Of a DNA stretch of 40,710 nt, positions 34,280-40,710 are shown piece by piece (positions within the stretch are counted from its first letter, which is position 1; every line of letters begins with the position of its first letter). The stretch is from an uncultured Chitinophagaceae bacterium (GTDB lineage: Bacteria; Bacteroidota; Bacteroidia; Chitinophagales; Chitinophagaceae), in assembly GCA_937996595.1 (NCBI GenBank), contig CALKVC010000025.1:1-40710 (forward strand). Direction: 5' to 3'. The notes under the pieces were generated by a model, which saw only the letters and a program-made list of their open reading frames with translations, ran no database searches and was not told where the DNA came from. A program made the translations under genes and the position numbers.

Positions 34280-34498
34280 TTATTTGTACCTGAATATGAT
34301 CCTGCCCCTTGAGAGATCATACGGACTCATTTCCACCCCCACTTTATCACCCGGAAGGATACGTATATAATGCATCCTCATTTTTCCCGAAATAGTAGCC
34401 AGAATCTCATGCCCGTTTTCTAACTTTACTTTGAACATGGCATTGCTTAATGCTTCAATGATTGTTCCGTCTTGTTTAATTAGTGCCTGTTTAGCCAT
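34280..34498 (-). CDS. infA: Translation initiation factor IF-1
   Basis: 72 residues, a single S1-like OB fold: 'MAKQALIKQDGTIIEALSNA', 'FKVKLENGHEILATISGKMR' and 'RILPGDKVGVEMSPYDLSRG'. It binds the ribosomal A site during initiation. It is the first gene of the minus-strand ribosomal operon here; the secY and map genes that usually precede it are absent, and a divergent lipoprotein gene lies upstream instead. The promoter element is only 14 nt from its start codon. Confidence 0.97.
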   Translation of the reverse strand: MAKQALIKQDGTIIEALSNAMFKVKLENGHEILATISGKMRMHYIRILPGDKVGVEMSPYDLSRGRIIFRYK

Positions 34499-34511
34499 AA
34501 ATTTGGGAGCG

Positions 34512-34519
34512 CAAAGATA
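34512..34519 (-). promoter_or_regulatory. -7 element of the infA ribosomal operon promoter
   Basis: On the minus strand this is TATCTTTG, an exact TAnnTTTG. A TTTG that could serve as the -33 box lies at 34546-34543, 23 nt upstream. The start codon is 13 nt downstream, so the leader would be only about 5-9 nt. It is the only evident promoter upstream of the seven-gene operon. Confidence 0.65.
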
Positions 34520-34580
34520 GGAGTAATATTTTTAATTATAACCAAATAATGCAGATATTTACACAAAATCTATATAAGAT

Positions 34581-35270
34581 ATGAATAAATTACTATTTGC
34601 TTCTCTTTTTTCAGCGCTTTTTGCCATTTCCTGCAATAAAAGCGATGATACCATCACCCCGGTAACAGAAAAATATATGACGTTAACTGCTGGTAGTACC
34701 TGGAATTATGAGCTGATAAACAACACATTACCAACAACAACCACCCCGTATACCCTTACAGCTCTCAACCGTGACAGCAGTATCTTCGGGCGCTCGTACC
34801 GGGTTTTTTCCAATAGCATTGGCCCTAATGAATATTATAATATAACCGGCGATTACGATTATTATACTTTCAGGACGATCACAAATGTACTTGCAGCCGG
34901 GCAGAGGGTAGACTTATACCTTATTACTGGGCAGGCAGTAGGTTTCACATGGTCGCAAAACTATGGTTATTCCATGGGCGGTTTTTCCCAAACCTTAACC
35001 CTAACCAATACTATCATTGATAAAGGCATTTCAAAATCAGTGAATGGAAATAATTATTCAAACGTTATACATATAAAAACGGTTCTTACTACAACCGGGC
35101 TTTCTGCAGGTGCTTTTACCAATGATATACATTCATATTATGCCCCGAATGTTGGCCTGATTGAAAACACTACCCTGGTTACGCTTACCTTACCGGGAAC
35201 ACCGGGCGGCCCGCCAACTGTACTTACAGAGAATACAACAACAAGGCTTAAAACAGCTACCTTATTATAA
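34581..35270 (+). CDS. Lipoprotein, paralogue A of a tandem pair
   Basis: 229 residues. The signal peptide ends in the lipobox LFAISC, with Cys18 lipidated, followed by NKSDD. Acidic residues just after the Cys resemble the export signal of surface-exposed Bacteroidota lipoproteins. The mature part starts 'EKYMTLTAGSTWNYEL' and is rich in Thr, Asn and Tyr with predicted beta strands; 'IHSYYAPNVGLIENTTLVTL' lies near the end. It is clearly related to the next gene (same KYM-LT-GS-W-Y opening, 'S(V/T)NG' turn and 'YYAP(N/K)VGLIE' motif). Function unknown. It is divergent from infA. Confidence 0.82.
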   Translation: MNKLLFASLFSALFAISCNKSDDTITPVTEKYMTLTAGSTWNYELINNTLPTTTTPYTLTALNRDSSIFGRSYRVFSNSIGPNEYYNITGDYDYYTFRTITNVLAAGQRVDLYLITGQAVGFTWSQNYGYSMGGFSQTLTLTNTIIDKGISKSVNGNNYSNVIHIKTVLTTTGLSAGAFTNDIHSYYAPNVGLIENTTLVTLTLPGTPGGPPTVLTENTTTRLKTATLL

Positions 35271-35297
35271 AACTGAAAAAAAATAAAAAAACATACC

Positions 35298-35984
35298 ATG
35301 AAAAAAGTAATATGCTGCGCAGTTATTTGCGGATTCCTGTTTTTCTCATGCAGTAAAAGCGACGATACGCCTGAACCTGAAATTGTAAAATACATGAGCC
35401 TAACTACAGGCAGTAAATGGACTTATGATGTTACTACCAATCCCGGAACCCCGGGCGCAACAACGGTTGCTGATACGGTTACCTGCACAGCAACAGATAC
35501 CACTGTTGAAGCCGGTACTGCCAACCAACGCATATACCGCATTTTTAAACATAGTAACGGAAACACTTCCGACTACTATAATATCACTGGTAATGATTAT
35601 TACCGGTTCCAGGTGCTGCCGCTGGATGACCTGAAGATACAGGACCTTTACCTGAAAGACAATGCGGCAGCAGGCACTTCATGGTCGCAAACGGTATCGG
35701 TGAACGTACCCGGCATTCCAACACCGGTACCCGTAACCGTTACTAATACCTTAACGGCAAAAGACCTTACCAAAACCGTTAATGGAACCGTTTATAATAA
35801 TGTTATCCAGATAACGACTACGATTACCAGTTCCAGCCTTCCTGCCGGAACCATCGTTACCGATATCAGGAGCTATTATGCACCCAAAGTGGGGTTGATA
35901 GAAGGTGATTATAAGGTTGAGGTTGCACTGGCTGCCATTGAAGTTAATAACCAGACTTTATTAAAAACCGCTGTAATACAGTAA
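35298..35984 (+). CDS. Lipoprotein, paralogue B of a tandem pair
   Basis: 228 residues with lipobox LFFSC (Cys18) followed by SKSDD, then 'VKYMSLTTGSKWTYDV', a YYNITGNDYYRF segment shared with its neighbour, and 'IRSYYAPKVGLIEGDYKVEV' near the C terminus. Length, Cys position and motif order match the upstream gene, so this is a tandem duplication; the two have diverged greatly in the middle. They are 27 nt apart and probably co-transcribed. No enzymatic motif is visible; a beta-rich binding or structural role is likely. Confidence 0.82.
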   Translation: MKKVICCAVICGFLFFSCSKSDDTPEPEIVKYMSLTTGSKWTYDVTTNPGTPGATTVADTVTCTATDTTVEAGTANQRIYRIFKHSNGNTSDYYNITGNDYYRFQVLPLDDLKIQDLYLKDNAAAGTSWSQTVSVNVPGIPTPVPVTVTNTLTAKDLTKTVNGTVYNNVIQITTTITSSSLPAGTIVTDIRSYYAPKVGLIEGDYKVEVALAAIEVNNQTLLKTAVIQ

Positions 35985-35995
35985 ACAGTATCCGG

Positions 35996-37288
35996 TCACC
36001 GTTTTTCGTAAACCTGGTAACCCCAGGGCGGCAATGATTCTTTCACCCATGTTGAAAAATCCTTTTCTTCATGGGTGAAAATGTTTTTATACCTGCCCGA
36101 AACAGTATTCATGGAAACATCCGCTGCAATTGCTGATGCGCTGAAATTAAGCAATACAAGCACCTCATCATTCCCATGTTTGCGGTGGTAGACCAGCAAG
36201 TTTTGATTTTCACCGGTATCCGCCAGACTGGAAACAACTGCAGGTTCTGCAGCAAGAAGCGCTTTATTTTCCCGGTTGAGCTTATTGAGTGCCTTAAAAA
36301 AATCCTGCAGCCCATAAGAACCATCCCAGTTAATTTCATCTTTTTCAAAAAATGCCAGGCGTTTAACATTCGGAATTTCCTGGCCGCTATAAACCAATGG
36401 AATGCCGTTCCAGGTATGGCTGAAGACGCTAAGTAACAGAGCCATTTCCCCATACTTCTCAAACTCGGTTCCATTCCAGCTATTCTCATCGTGGTTGCTG
36501 GTAAACCAAAGGGTGATAGCCTGGTTGCCACATATGGCATCATGTTGTTGCAGCAGGTTTTTCAAGGTATCGAACCCGGTTTCATTCCGGTAAAAAGCAG
36601 CCGTTTTATGCATCCACGACCAGGCATAAGCTGCATCAAAAACCTCCAGATATGATGCATGTTCCAGTACATCGGCTTCTGCCAGCCAAAATAATGTTTT
36701 CTTTTTTTCAAGGGCTGTACGGGCTTCATGCCAGAAATCGAGTGTAACCCAGAAAGCAAGGTCGCTTCTGAAACCATCAATATCAAACTGATCTACCCAG
36801 AAAGCCATGGCATTAATCATGGCTTTTCGCATGTCGGTGTTACTAAAATCCAGTTCAATGATATCGTCCATGCCACTGGCAATTTTAAATTGGCCGGTAT
36901 GTTCATCCTTTTTGTAAAAATCCGGGCGTTCTTTTGTCCAAACATGATCCCATCCGGTATGGTTTGCCACCCAGTCTATCAGCACTTTGAAACCCATTTT
37001 ATGGGCAACCAGTACCAGGTTCCTGAAGTCAGCTTCTGTTCCAAATTCAGGATTAATGGCGGTGTAATCGCTACAGGCATAATAGCTTCCCAGGCTTCCT
37101 TTCCTGTTCATTTCAGAAATAGGCGTTAAGGGCATAAACCATAATGTATGTATACCCATTTCTTTCAGGCGGGGGAGCTGCTGTAAAAAAGCGTTGATTG
37201 TACCTTCTGTGGTATATTGCCTCAGGTTCACTTCATATACTGTGGTATTCCTGATCCAACCGGCTTTATTAAAATTGTTCTTAATCAT
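35996..37288 (-). CDS. Alpha-amylase family (GH13) glycoside hydrolase, cytoplasmic
   Basis: 430 residues with no signal peptide. GH13 regions: I 'VLIDWVANHTG' (D105, N109, H110), II 'IDGFRSDLAFW' (R174, nucleophile D176), III 'WLAEADV' (acid/base E204) and IV 'TSNHDENSW' (H266, transition-state stabiliser D267). A C-terminal all-beta domain follows ('VLVLLNFSASAIAADVSM'). All catalytic residues are present. The small size and absence of a leader suggest intracellular breakdown or rearrangement of malto-oligosaccharides; the exact subfamily is not assignable. It is transcribed alone, divergent from ispH and convergent with the lipoprotein pair, 11 nt apart. Confidence 0.93.
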   Translation of the reverse strand: MIKNNFNKAGWIRNTTVYEVNLRQYTTEGTINAFLQQLPRLKEMGIHTLWFMPLTPISEMNRKGSLGSYYACSDYTAINPEFGTEADFRNLVLVAHKMGFKVLIDWVANHTGWDHVWTKERPDFYKKDEHTGQFKIASGMDDIIELDFSNTDMRKAMINAMAFWVDQFDIDGFRSDLAFWVTLDFWHEARTALEKKKTLFWLAEADVLEHASYLEVFDAAYAWSWMHKTAAFYRNETGFDTLKNLLQQHDAICGNQAITLWFTSNHDENSWNGTEFEKYGEMALLLSVFSHTWNGIPLVYSGQEIPNVKRLAFFEKDEINWDGSYGLQDFFKALNKLNRENKALLAAEPAVVSSLADTGENQNLLVYHRKHGNDEVLVLLNFSASAIAADVSMNTVSGRYKNIFTHEEKDFSTWVKESLPPWGYQVYEKR

Positions 37289-37341
37289 ATTATTTACGGG
37301 TAGATTGTGTTGTTCCCATCTAATAAACTATAACAACGTTG

Positions 37342-37349
37342 TACCTTTG
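37342..37349 (+). promoter_or_regulatory. -7 element of the ispH promoter
   Basis: TACCTTTG, an exact TAnnTTTG, ends 9 nt before the ispH ATG at 37359. That would give a leader of only a few nucleotides, as for infA. Confidence 0.55.
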
Positions 37350-37358
37350 CGGTAAGTT

Positions 37359-38585
37359 ATGAAGCAATTTACTATACCTTTTACATATCGTAGCAGCCTG
37401 ATTGCAGCAATCAAGGAAAAAAGAAAGCTGGATGATAAGATGAAAAAAGATTTTTCGCCAACGCTGCTTGATTTCGGGCCGGTGCATATTTACCTGGCCC
37501 GCCATTTCGGTTTTTGTTATGGTGTTGAGAATGCCATTGAGATTGCATTCCGTACGATAGATGAAAATCCCGGAAAAAGAATTTTCCTGCTCAGCGAAAT
37601 GATCCACAATCCGAAAGTGAATTACGACCTTACTGAACGGGGTATCAGGTTCCTGCAGGAGCCAAACGGCAACCAGCTCATTCCATTTGAGGAACTGAGC
37701 AATGAGGATATCGTTATTATTCCGGCGTTTGGTACCACGCTTGATATTGAAAACAAATTGAAACAAACGGGTATTTCCATTGAAAAATATAACACCACCT
37801 GCCCGTTTGTAGAAAAAGTATGGAACCGAAGCGAGCAGATAGCCAGGAAGAATTACACCGTGGTTGTACATGGAAAACCAACGCATGAGGAAACAAGGGC
37901 TACTTTCTCACATGCTGCGGCCAATACGCCAACCGTGGTTGTAAATGACATGGCTGATGCGGTTAATCTATCGAAGTATATTACCGGAGAAAAAAAACCG
38001 GAGGATTTTTACAAAGAATTCAAGGGTTGCTATTCAGATAATTTTGATGTGGAGAAACACCTGGAAAGGATTGGGGTAGTTAACCAGACAACCATGCTTG
38101 CCAGCGATACGCAGGCTATTGCAGATTACCTGAAATCGGTAATGGTAAACAAGTACGGGCTTACGGCAAACAACCTGGAAGAACGGTTTGCCGAAACCAG
38201 GGATACGCTTTGTTATGCCACCAACGATAACCAGTCGGCCGTATACGGGTTGTTGCAGCAGCCGGCAGATTTTGCCATTGTTGTGGGCGGGTACAACAGC
38301 AGTAATACTTCGCACCTGGTAGAGTTGTGTGAAGGGAAACTGCCTACGTATTTCATCAATGATGCCGATAAGATCATTTCTTCCACATCCATCAAACATT
38401 TTGATTTTCATCACAAGCGGGAACTTATCAGTAACGGATACATGCCGGGCAGGGAACCTGTAAACATCCTTATTACCAGTGGCGCCAGTTGCCCGGATGC
38501 CCTGGTGGAAGCTGTTATCAGGAAGATCGTGTCGTTTTTCAACAGCAGGAAGACTGTGGAAGAGATAGCCTCTAAATTCGTATAA
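37359..38585 (+). CDS. ispH: 4-hydroxy-3-methylbut-2-enyl diphosphate reductase
   Basis: Last step of the MEP isoprenoid pathway, giving IPP and DMAPP with an Fe-S cluster. 408 residues, the long form seen in Bacteroidota, cyanobacteria and plants rather than the roughly 310-residue E. coli form. The three cluster cysteines are Cys53 (RHFGFCYGVE), Cys148 (NTTCPFVEKVW) and Cys378 (SGASCPDALVEAV). 'VVHGKPTHEETRATFSHA' and 'VGGYNSSNTSHLVELCE' are substrate-binding regions. It stands alone, with a good promoter element very close to the start. Confidence 0.95.
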   Translation: MKQFTIPFTYRSSLIAAIKEKRKLDDKMKKDFSPTLLDFGPVHIYLARHFGFCYGVENAIEIAFRTIDENPGKRIFLLSEMIHNPKVNYDLTERGIRFLQEPNGNQLIPFEELSNEDIVIIPAFGTTLDIENKLKQTGISIEKYNTTCPFVEKVWNRSEQIARKNYTVVVHGKPTHEETRATFSHAAANTPTVVVNDMADAVNLSKYITGEKKPEDFYKEFKGCYSDNFDVEKHLERIGVVNQTTMLASDTQAIADYLKSVMVNKYGLTANNLEERFAETRDTLCYATNDNQSAVYGLLQQPADFAIVVGGYNSSNTSHLVELCEGKLPTYFINDADKIISSTSIKHFDFHHKRELISNGYMPGREPVNILITSGASCPDALVEAVIRKIVSFFNSRKTVEEIASKFV

Positions 38586-38600
38586 CCCTAACAGTTATAC

Positions 38601-39281
38601 TCACTTCACCCTTTCCCTGTACAGTTTCAGTGCCAGTTCCAGTGTCTGTTGTTTGGTGATATTGGTATTGTCAAGCAGCACAGCATCATCAGCTTTTCGC
38701 AGCGGGCTCACTTTCCTGTTTGAATCTATATAATCACGCATTTCGAGGTTTGCCTTTACCTCTTCCACCGTTATGTTCGGGTTTTTCTCATACATCTCTT
38801 TAAACCGGCGCTGAACCCTGACCGCTATGTCGGCTGTCATGAATAATTTAAGTTCGGCATCCGGGAATACAGTAGTTCCTATGTCCCTGCCGTCCATCAC
38901 AATGCCTTTTTTCTTTCCCATCTGTTGCTGTTGCTTAACAGCAAATTTCCGTACAGCTGCAATGGCCGCAATATCGCTTACTTTTTCAGCAATCACCAGG
39001 TCGCGGATAACATATTCAACGTTTTCGTCGTTTAGGTACATTTCAGATTGCTGAGAATTTTCATTGTATGCAAAACTGAGGTTAACTTGTTTTAAAGCGG
39101 CTTTCACCTGTTCATTATCTGTCCAGTCTATATGGTTACGCAGGAAATACAAAGTGATTGCACGGTACATGGCACCACTGTCAATATACACATATCCCAG
39201 GTTTTTGGCCATTTGTTTGGCCAGGGTGCTTTTGCCGCAACTTGAATACCCGTCTATCGTTATGATTATCTTTCCACTCAT
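38601..39281 (-). CDS. cmk: Cytidylate kinase
   Basis: Phosphorylates CMP and dCMP. 226 residues from the ATG at 39281. The P loop is 'DGYSSCGKSTLAKQMAKNLG', followed by 'YIDSGAMYRAITLYFLR', 'VMDGRDIGTTVFPDAELKLF', the lid 'RVQRRFKEMY' and 'RDYIDSNRKVSPLRKADDAV'. An in-frame ATG at 39341 would add 20 residues before the conserved start and is rejected. It converges on ispH with a 15-nt gap. It follows the clpC gene on the same strand, but a strong terminator between them makes it a separate unit. Confidence 0.96.
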   Translation of the reverse strand: MSGKIIITIDGYSSCGKSTLAKQMAKNLGYVYIDSGAMYRAITLYFLRNHIDWTDNEQVKAALKQVNLSFAYNENSQQSEMYLNDENVEYVIRDLVIAEKVSDIAAIAAVRKFAVKQQQQMGKKKGIVMDGRDIGTTVFPDAELKLFMTADIAVRVQRRFKEMYEKNPNITVEEVKANLEMRDYIDSNRKVSPLRKADDAVLLDNTNITKQQTLELALKLYRERVK

Positions 39282-39339
39282 ACTGCTGCAAAAATCACAT
39301 ATTTTTTCATAAGAAATAGTCAATCCGAAGAAATTATAC

Positions 39340-39373
39340 AAAATAAAAACCCCGGTAACAAATTACCGGGGTT
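39340..39373 (-). terminator. Intrinsic terminator after the clpC-type gene
   Basis: The perfect 11-bp stem AACCCCGGTAA / TTACCGGGGTT (39348-39358 with 39363-39373) has a 4-nt loop. On the minus strand it is followed by TTTATTTTG. It lies 20 nt after the stop of the gene ending at 39394. It is the cleanest terminator in the window. Confidence 0.9.
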
Positions 39374-39393
39374 ATTAGTTAATTGATTCAAAA

Positions 39394-40710
39394 TTATGCT
39401 TCAGATTTCTTTTCTTTCTTTTTAGGCTCTTCCTTAAGGGTGAACCTTATTTTTTCTGCTTCCTTATCAAGTGTTGCAATCACATTGTCGCCGTTCTTGA
39501 TATGCGCATTCAGTATCTCTTCTGCCAGCGGATCTTCCAGGTATTTCTGGATGGCCCTGTGCAGCGGCCTGGCGCCAAACTGGCTGTCGTATCCTTTTTC
39601 TGCAATGAAATCCTTGGCTTCCGGTGATAATTCGAGTGTGAATCCAAGCGTGTTCAGCCTTGTCATAACACCTTTCATCAGAATATCGATGATCTCAAAA
39701 ATATTTTCCTTATTCAGTGAATTGAAAATAACCACATCATCAATCCTGTTCAGGAATTCGGGGCTGAATGTACGTTTCAATGCCTTTTCAATAATAGCCT
39801 TGTTGTTTTCATCCAGGTTGTCTACCCTGTTCTGGGTGGCAAAACCTACTCCGTCACCAAAATCTTTCAACTGCCTGGCGCCTATATTGGAAGTCATGAT
39901 GATCATGGTGTTCTTAAAGTCAACTTTTCGGCCGAGCCCGTCTGTTAACTGACCGTCATCCAGCACCTGCAGGAGGATATTGTAAATGTCGGGATGCGCT
40001 TTTTCAATCTCGTCTAGCAGGATCACGCTGTATGGTTTGCGTCTAACCCTTTCCGTTAACTGGCCGCCTTCTTCGTATCCAACATATCCCGGAGGTGCGC
40101 CAATAAGCCTGCTCACGGTAAATTTTTCCATGTATTCGCTCATGTCGATGCGGATGAGTGCATCTTCGCTGTCAAACATATGTTTTGCCAGCGAGCGGGC
40201 GAGTTCGGTTTTTCCTACTCCGGTCGGGCCCAGGAATATGAATGTTCCGATTGGTTTTTTGGGATCTTTCAATCCAACCCGGTTACGCTGAATGGCTTTA
40301 ACCACTTTAACGATAGCATCCTGCTGACCTACAACAGCACCTTTCAGGTCGTCGCCCATACGGCGTAACTTATCTGTTTCGGCCTGTACCATCCGTTTAA
40401 CCGGAATTCCGGTCATCATGTGCACTACTTCAGCAATATCCTCTTCTTCTATGGGAAAACGTTTGTTCCTGCTTTCTTCTTCCCAGTCGCTTTTTGCTTT
40501 TTCCAGTTCTTCCTGGAGCCTTTTTTCCGTATCCCTGAGCGAAGCGGCTTCTTCAAATTTCTGGCTCTTCACCACCCTGTTTTTTTCCAGTTTGATATCT
40601 TCTATCTTTTTCTCCAGGTCAATGATTGCCTGGGGCACGTTGATGTTCTTGATATGTTTGCGTGCGCCCACTTCATCCAGTACGTCAAGCGCCTTATCGG
40701 GCAACAGCCT
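39394..40710 (-). CDS. clpC: ATP-dependent Clp protease ATP-binding subunit, ClpC type (partial)
   Basis: The C-terminal 439 codons are present; the 5' part continues beyond the window edge (frame open to 40710, beginning RLLPDKALDVLDE). Order: end of the first AAA+ module, then a UVR-like coiled-coil middle segment ('KKIEDIKLEKNRVVKSQKFE', 'AASLRDTEKRL') that marks ClpC rather than ClpA or ClpB. The second AAA+ module has Walker A 'GPTGVGKTEL', Walker B 'VILLDEIEKAHPD', sensor 'TSNIGARQL' and arginine finger 'FLNRIDDVVIF'. The D2-small domain ends with 'DSQFGARPLHRAIQKYLEDP'. The tail is Lys/Glu rich. It unfolds substrates for ClpP. Confidence 0.95.
   Translation of the reverse strand, partial: RLLPDKALDVLDEVGARKHIKNINVPQAIIDLEKKIEDIKLEKNRVVKSQKFEEAASLRDTEKRLQEELEKAKSDWEEESRNKRFPIEEEDIAEVVHMMTGIPVKRMVQAETDKLRRMGDDLKGAVVGQQDAIVKVVKAIQRNRVGLKDPKKPIGTFIFLGPTGVGKTELARSLAKHMFDSEDALIRIDMSEYMEKFTVSRLIGAPPGYVGYEEGGQLTERVRRKPYSVILLDEIEKAHPDIYNILLQVLDDGQLTDGLGRKVDFKNTMIIMTSNIGARQLKDFGDGVGFATQNRVDNLDENNKAIIEKALKRTFSPEFLNRIDDVVIFNSLNKENIFEIIDILMKGVMTRLNTLGFTLELSPEAKDFIAEKGYDSQFGARPLHRAIQKYLEDPLAEEILNAHIKNGDNVIATLDKEAEKIRFTLKEEPKKKEKKSEA

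Noticed and set aside
39282..39341. 20-residue extension of cytidylate kinase
   Set aside because: The conserved protein starts at the ATG at 39281, just before the P loop; the extension is not family-like.

Overview
The window looks like a chromosomal segment of a Bacteroidota bacterium, most likely family Chitinophagaceae or a close relative (an inference from gene content, not a database result). The pointers are: parB, a DUF5683 gene and dapB in a row; TAnnTTTG promoter elements with no Shine-Dalgarno sequences; a DUF4954 gene; secreted proteins with Bacteroidota-type surface modules; and a LytS-type sensor with a periplasmic propeller. Most of the content is housekeeping. There is no tRNA, rRNA, CRISPR array, insertion sequence or prophage that I can see.

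Layout. 1-1550: the 3' end of parB, a DUF5683 membrane protein and dapB (lysine/peptidoglycan). 1578-4180: a TPR histidine kinase with its NarL-type regulator. 4274-7686: divergent L-threonine dehydrogenase (-) and a large secreted amidohydrolase (+). 7929-13546: a lipoprotein, a GIGT-repeat surface protein and a BNR-propeller secreted protein. 13615-17428: a propeller LytS kinase and a LytTR regulator. 17561-23838: kdsA, two small membrane proteins including a PspC homologue, aconitase, a SET-domain protein and MgtE. 23827-24297: a decayed histidine-phosphatase gene. 24444-28713: glmS and a DUF4954 left-handed beta-helix protein. 28743-30374: aroQ and carA. 30550-34498: on the minus strand, infA-rpmJ-rpsM-rpsK-rpsD-rpoA-rplQ, driven from a clear promoter and closed by a strong terminator. 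34581-35984: tandem paralogous lipoproteins. 35996-40710: a GH13 amylase-family enzyme, ispH, cmk and the 3' part of a clpC-type gene.

The most unusual signal is between the genes. Several gaps hold runs of 7-bp (once 8-bp) words. They are often arranged as one block of heptamers followed by an inverted block whose degenerate units stay in 7-bp phase. They lie in two convergent gaps (4175-4272 and 21706-21775) and inside the ribosomal operon (31110-31223, 33001-33079, 34030-34100), with a weaker example at 22300-22363. The word differs at each site but the architecture is shared. I regard this as the best candidate for something poorly described. The ribosomal genes here are separated by 60-175 nt instead of being tightly packed, and most of these gaps contain an inverted repeat.
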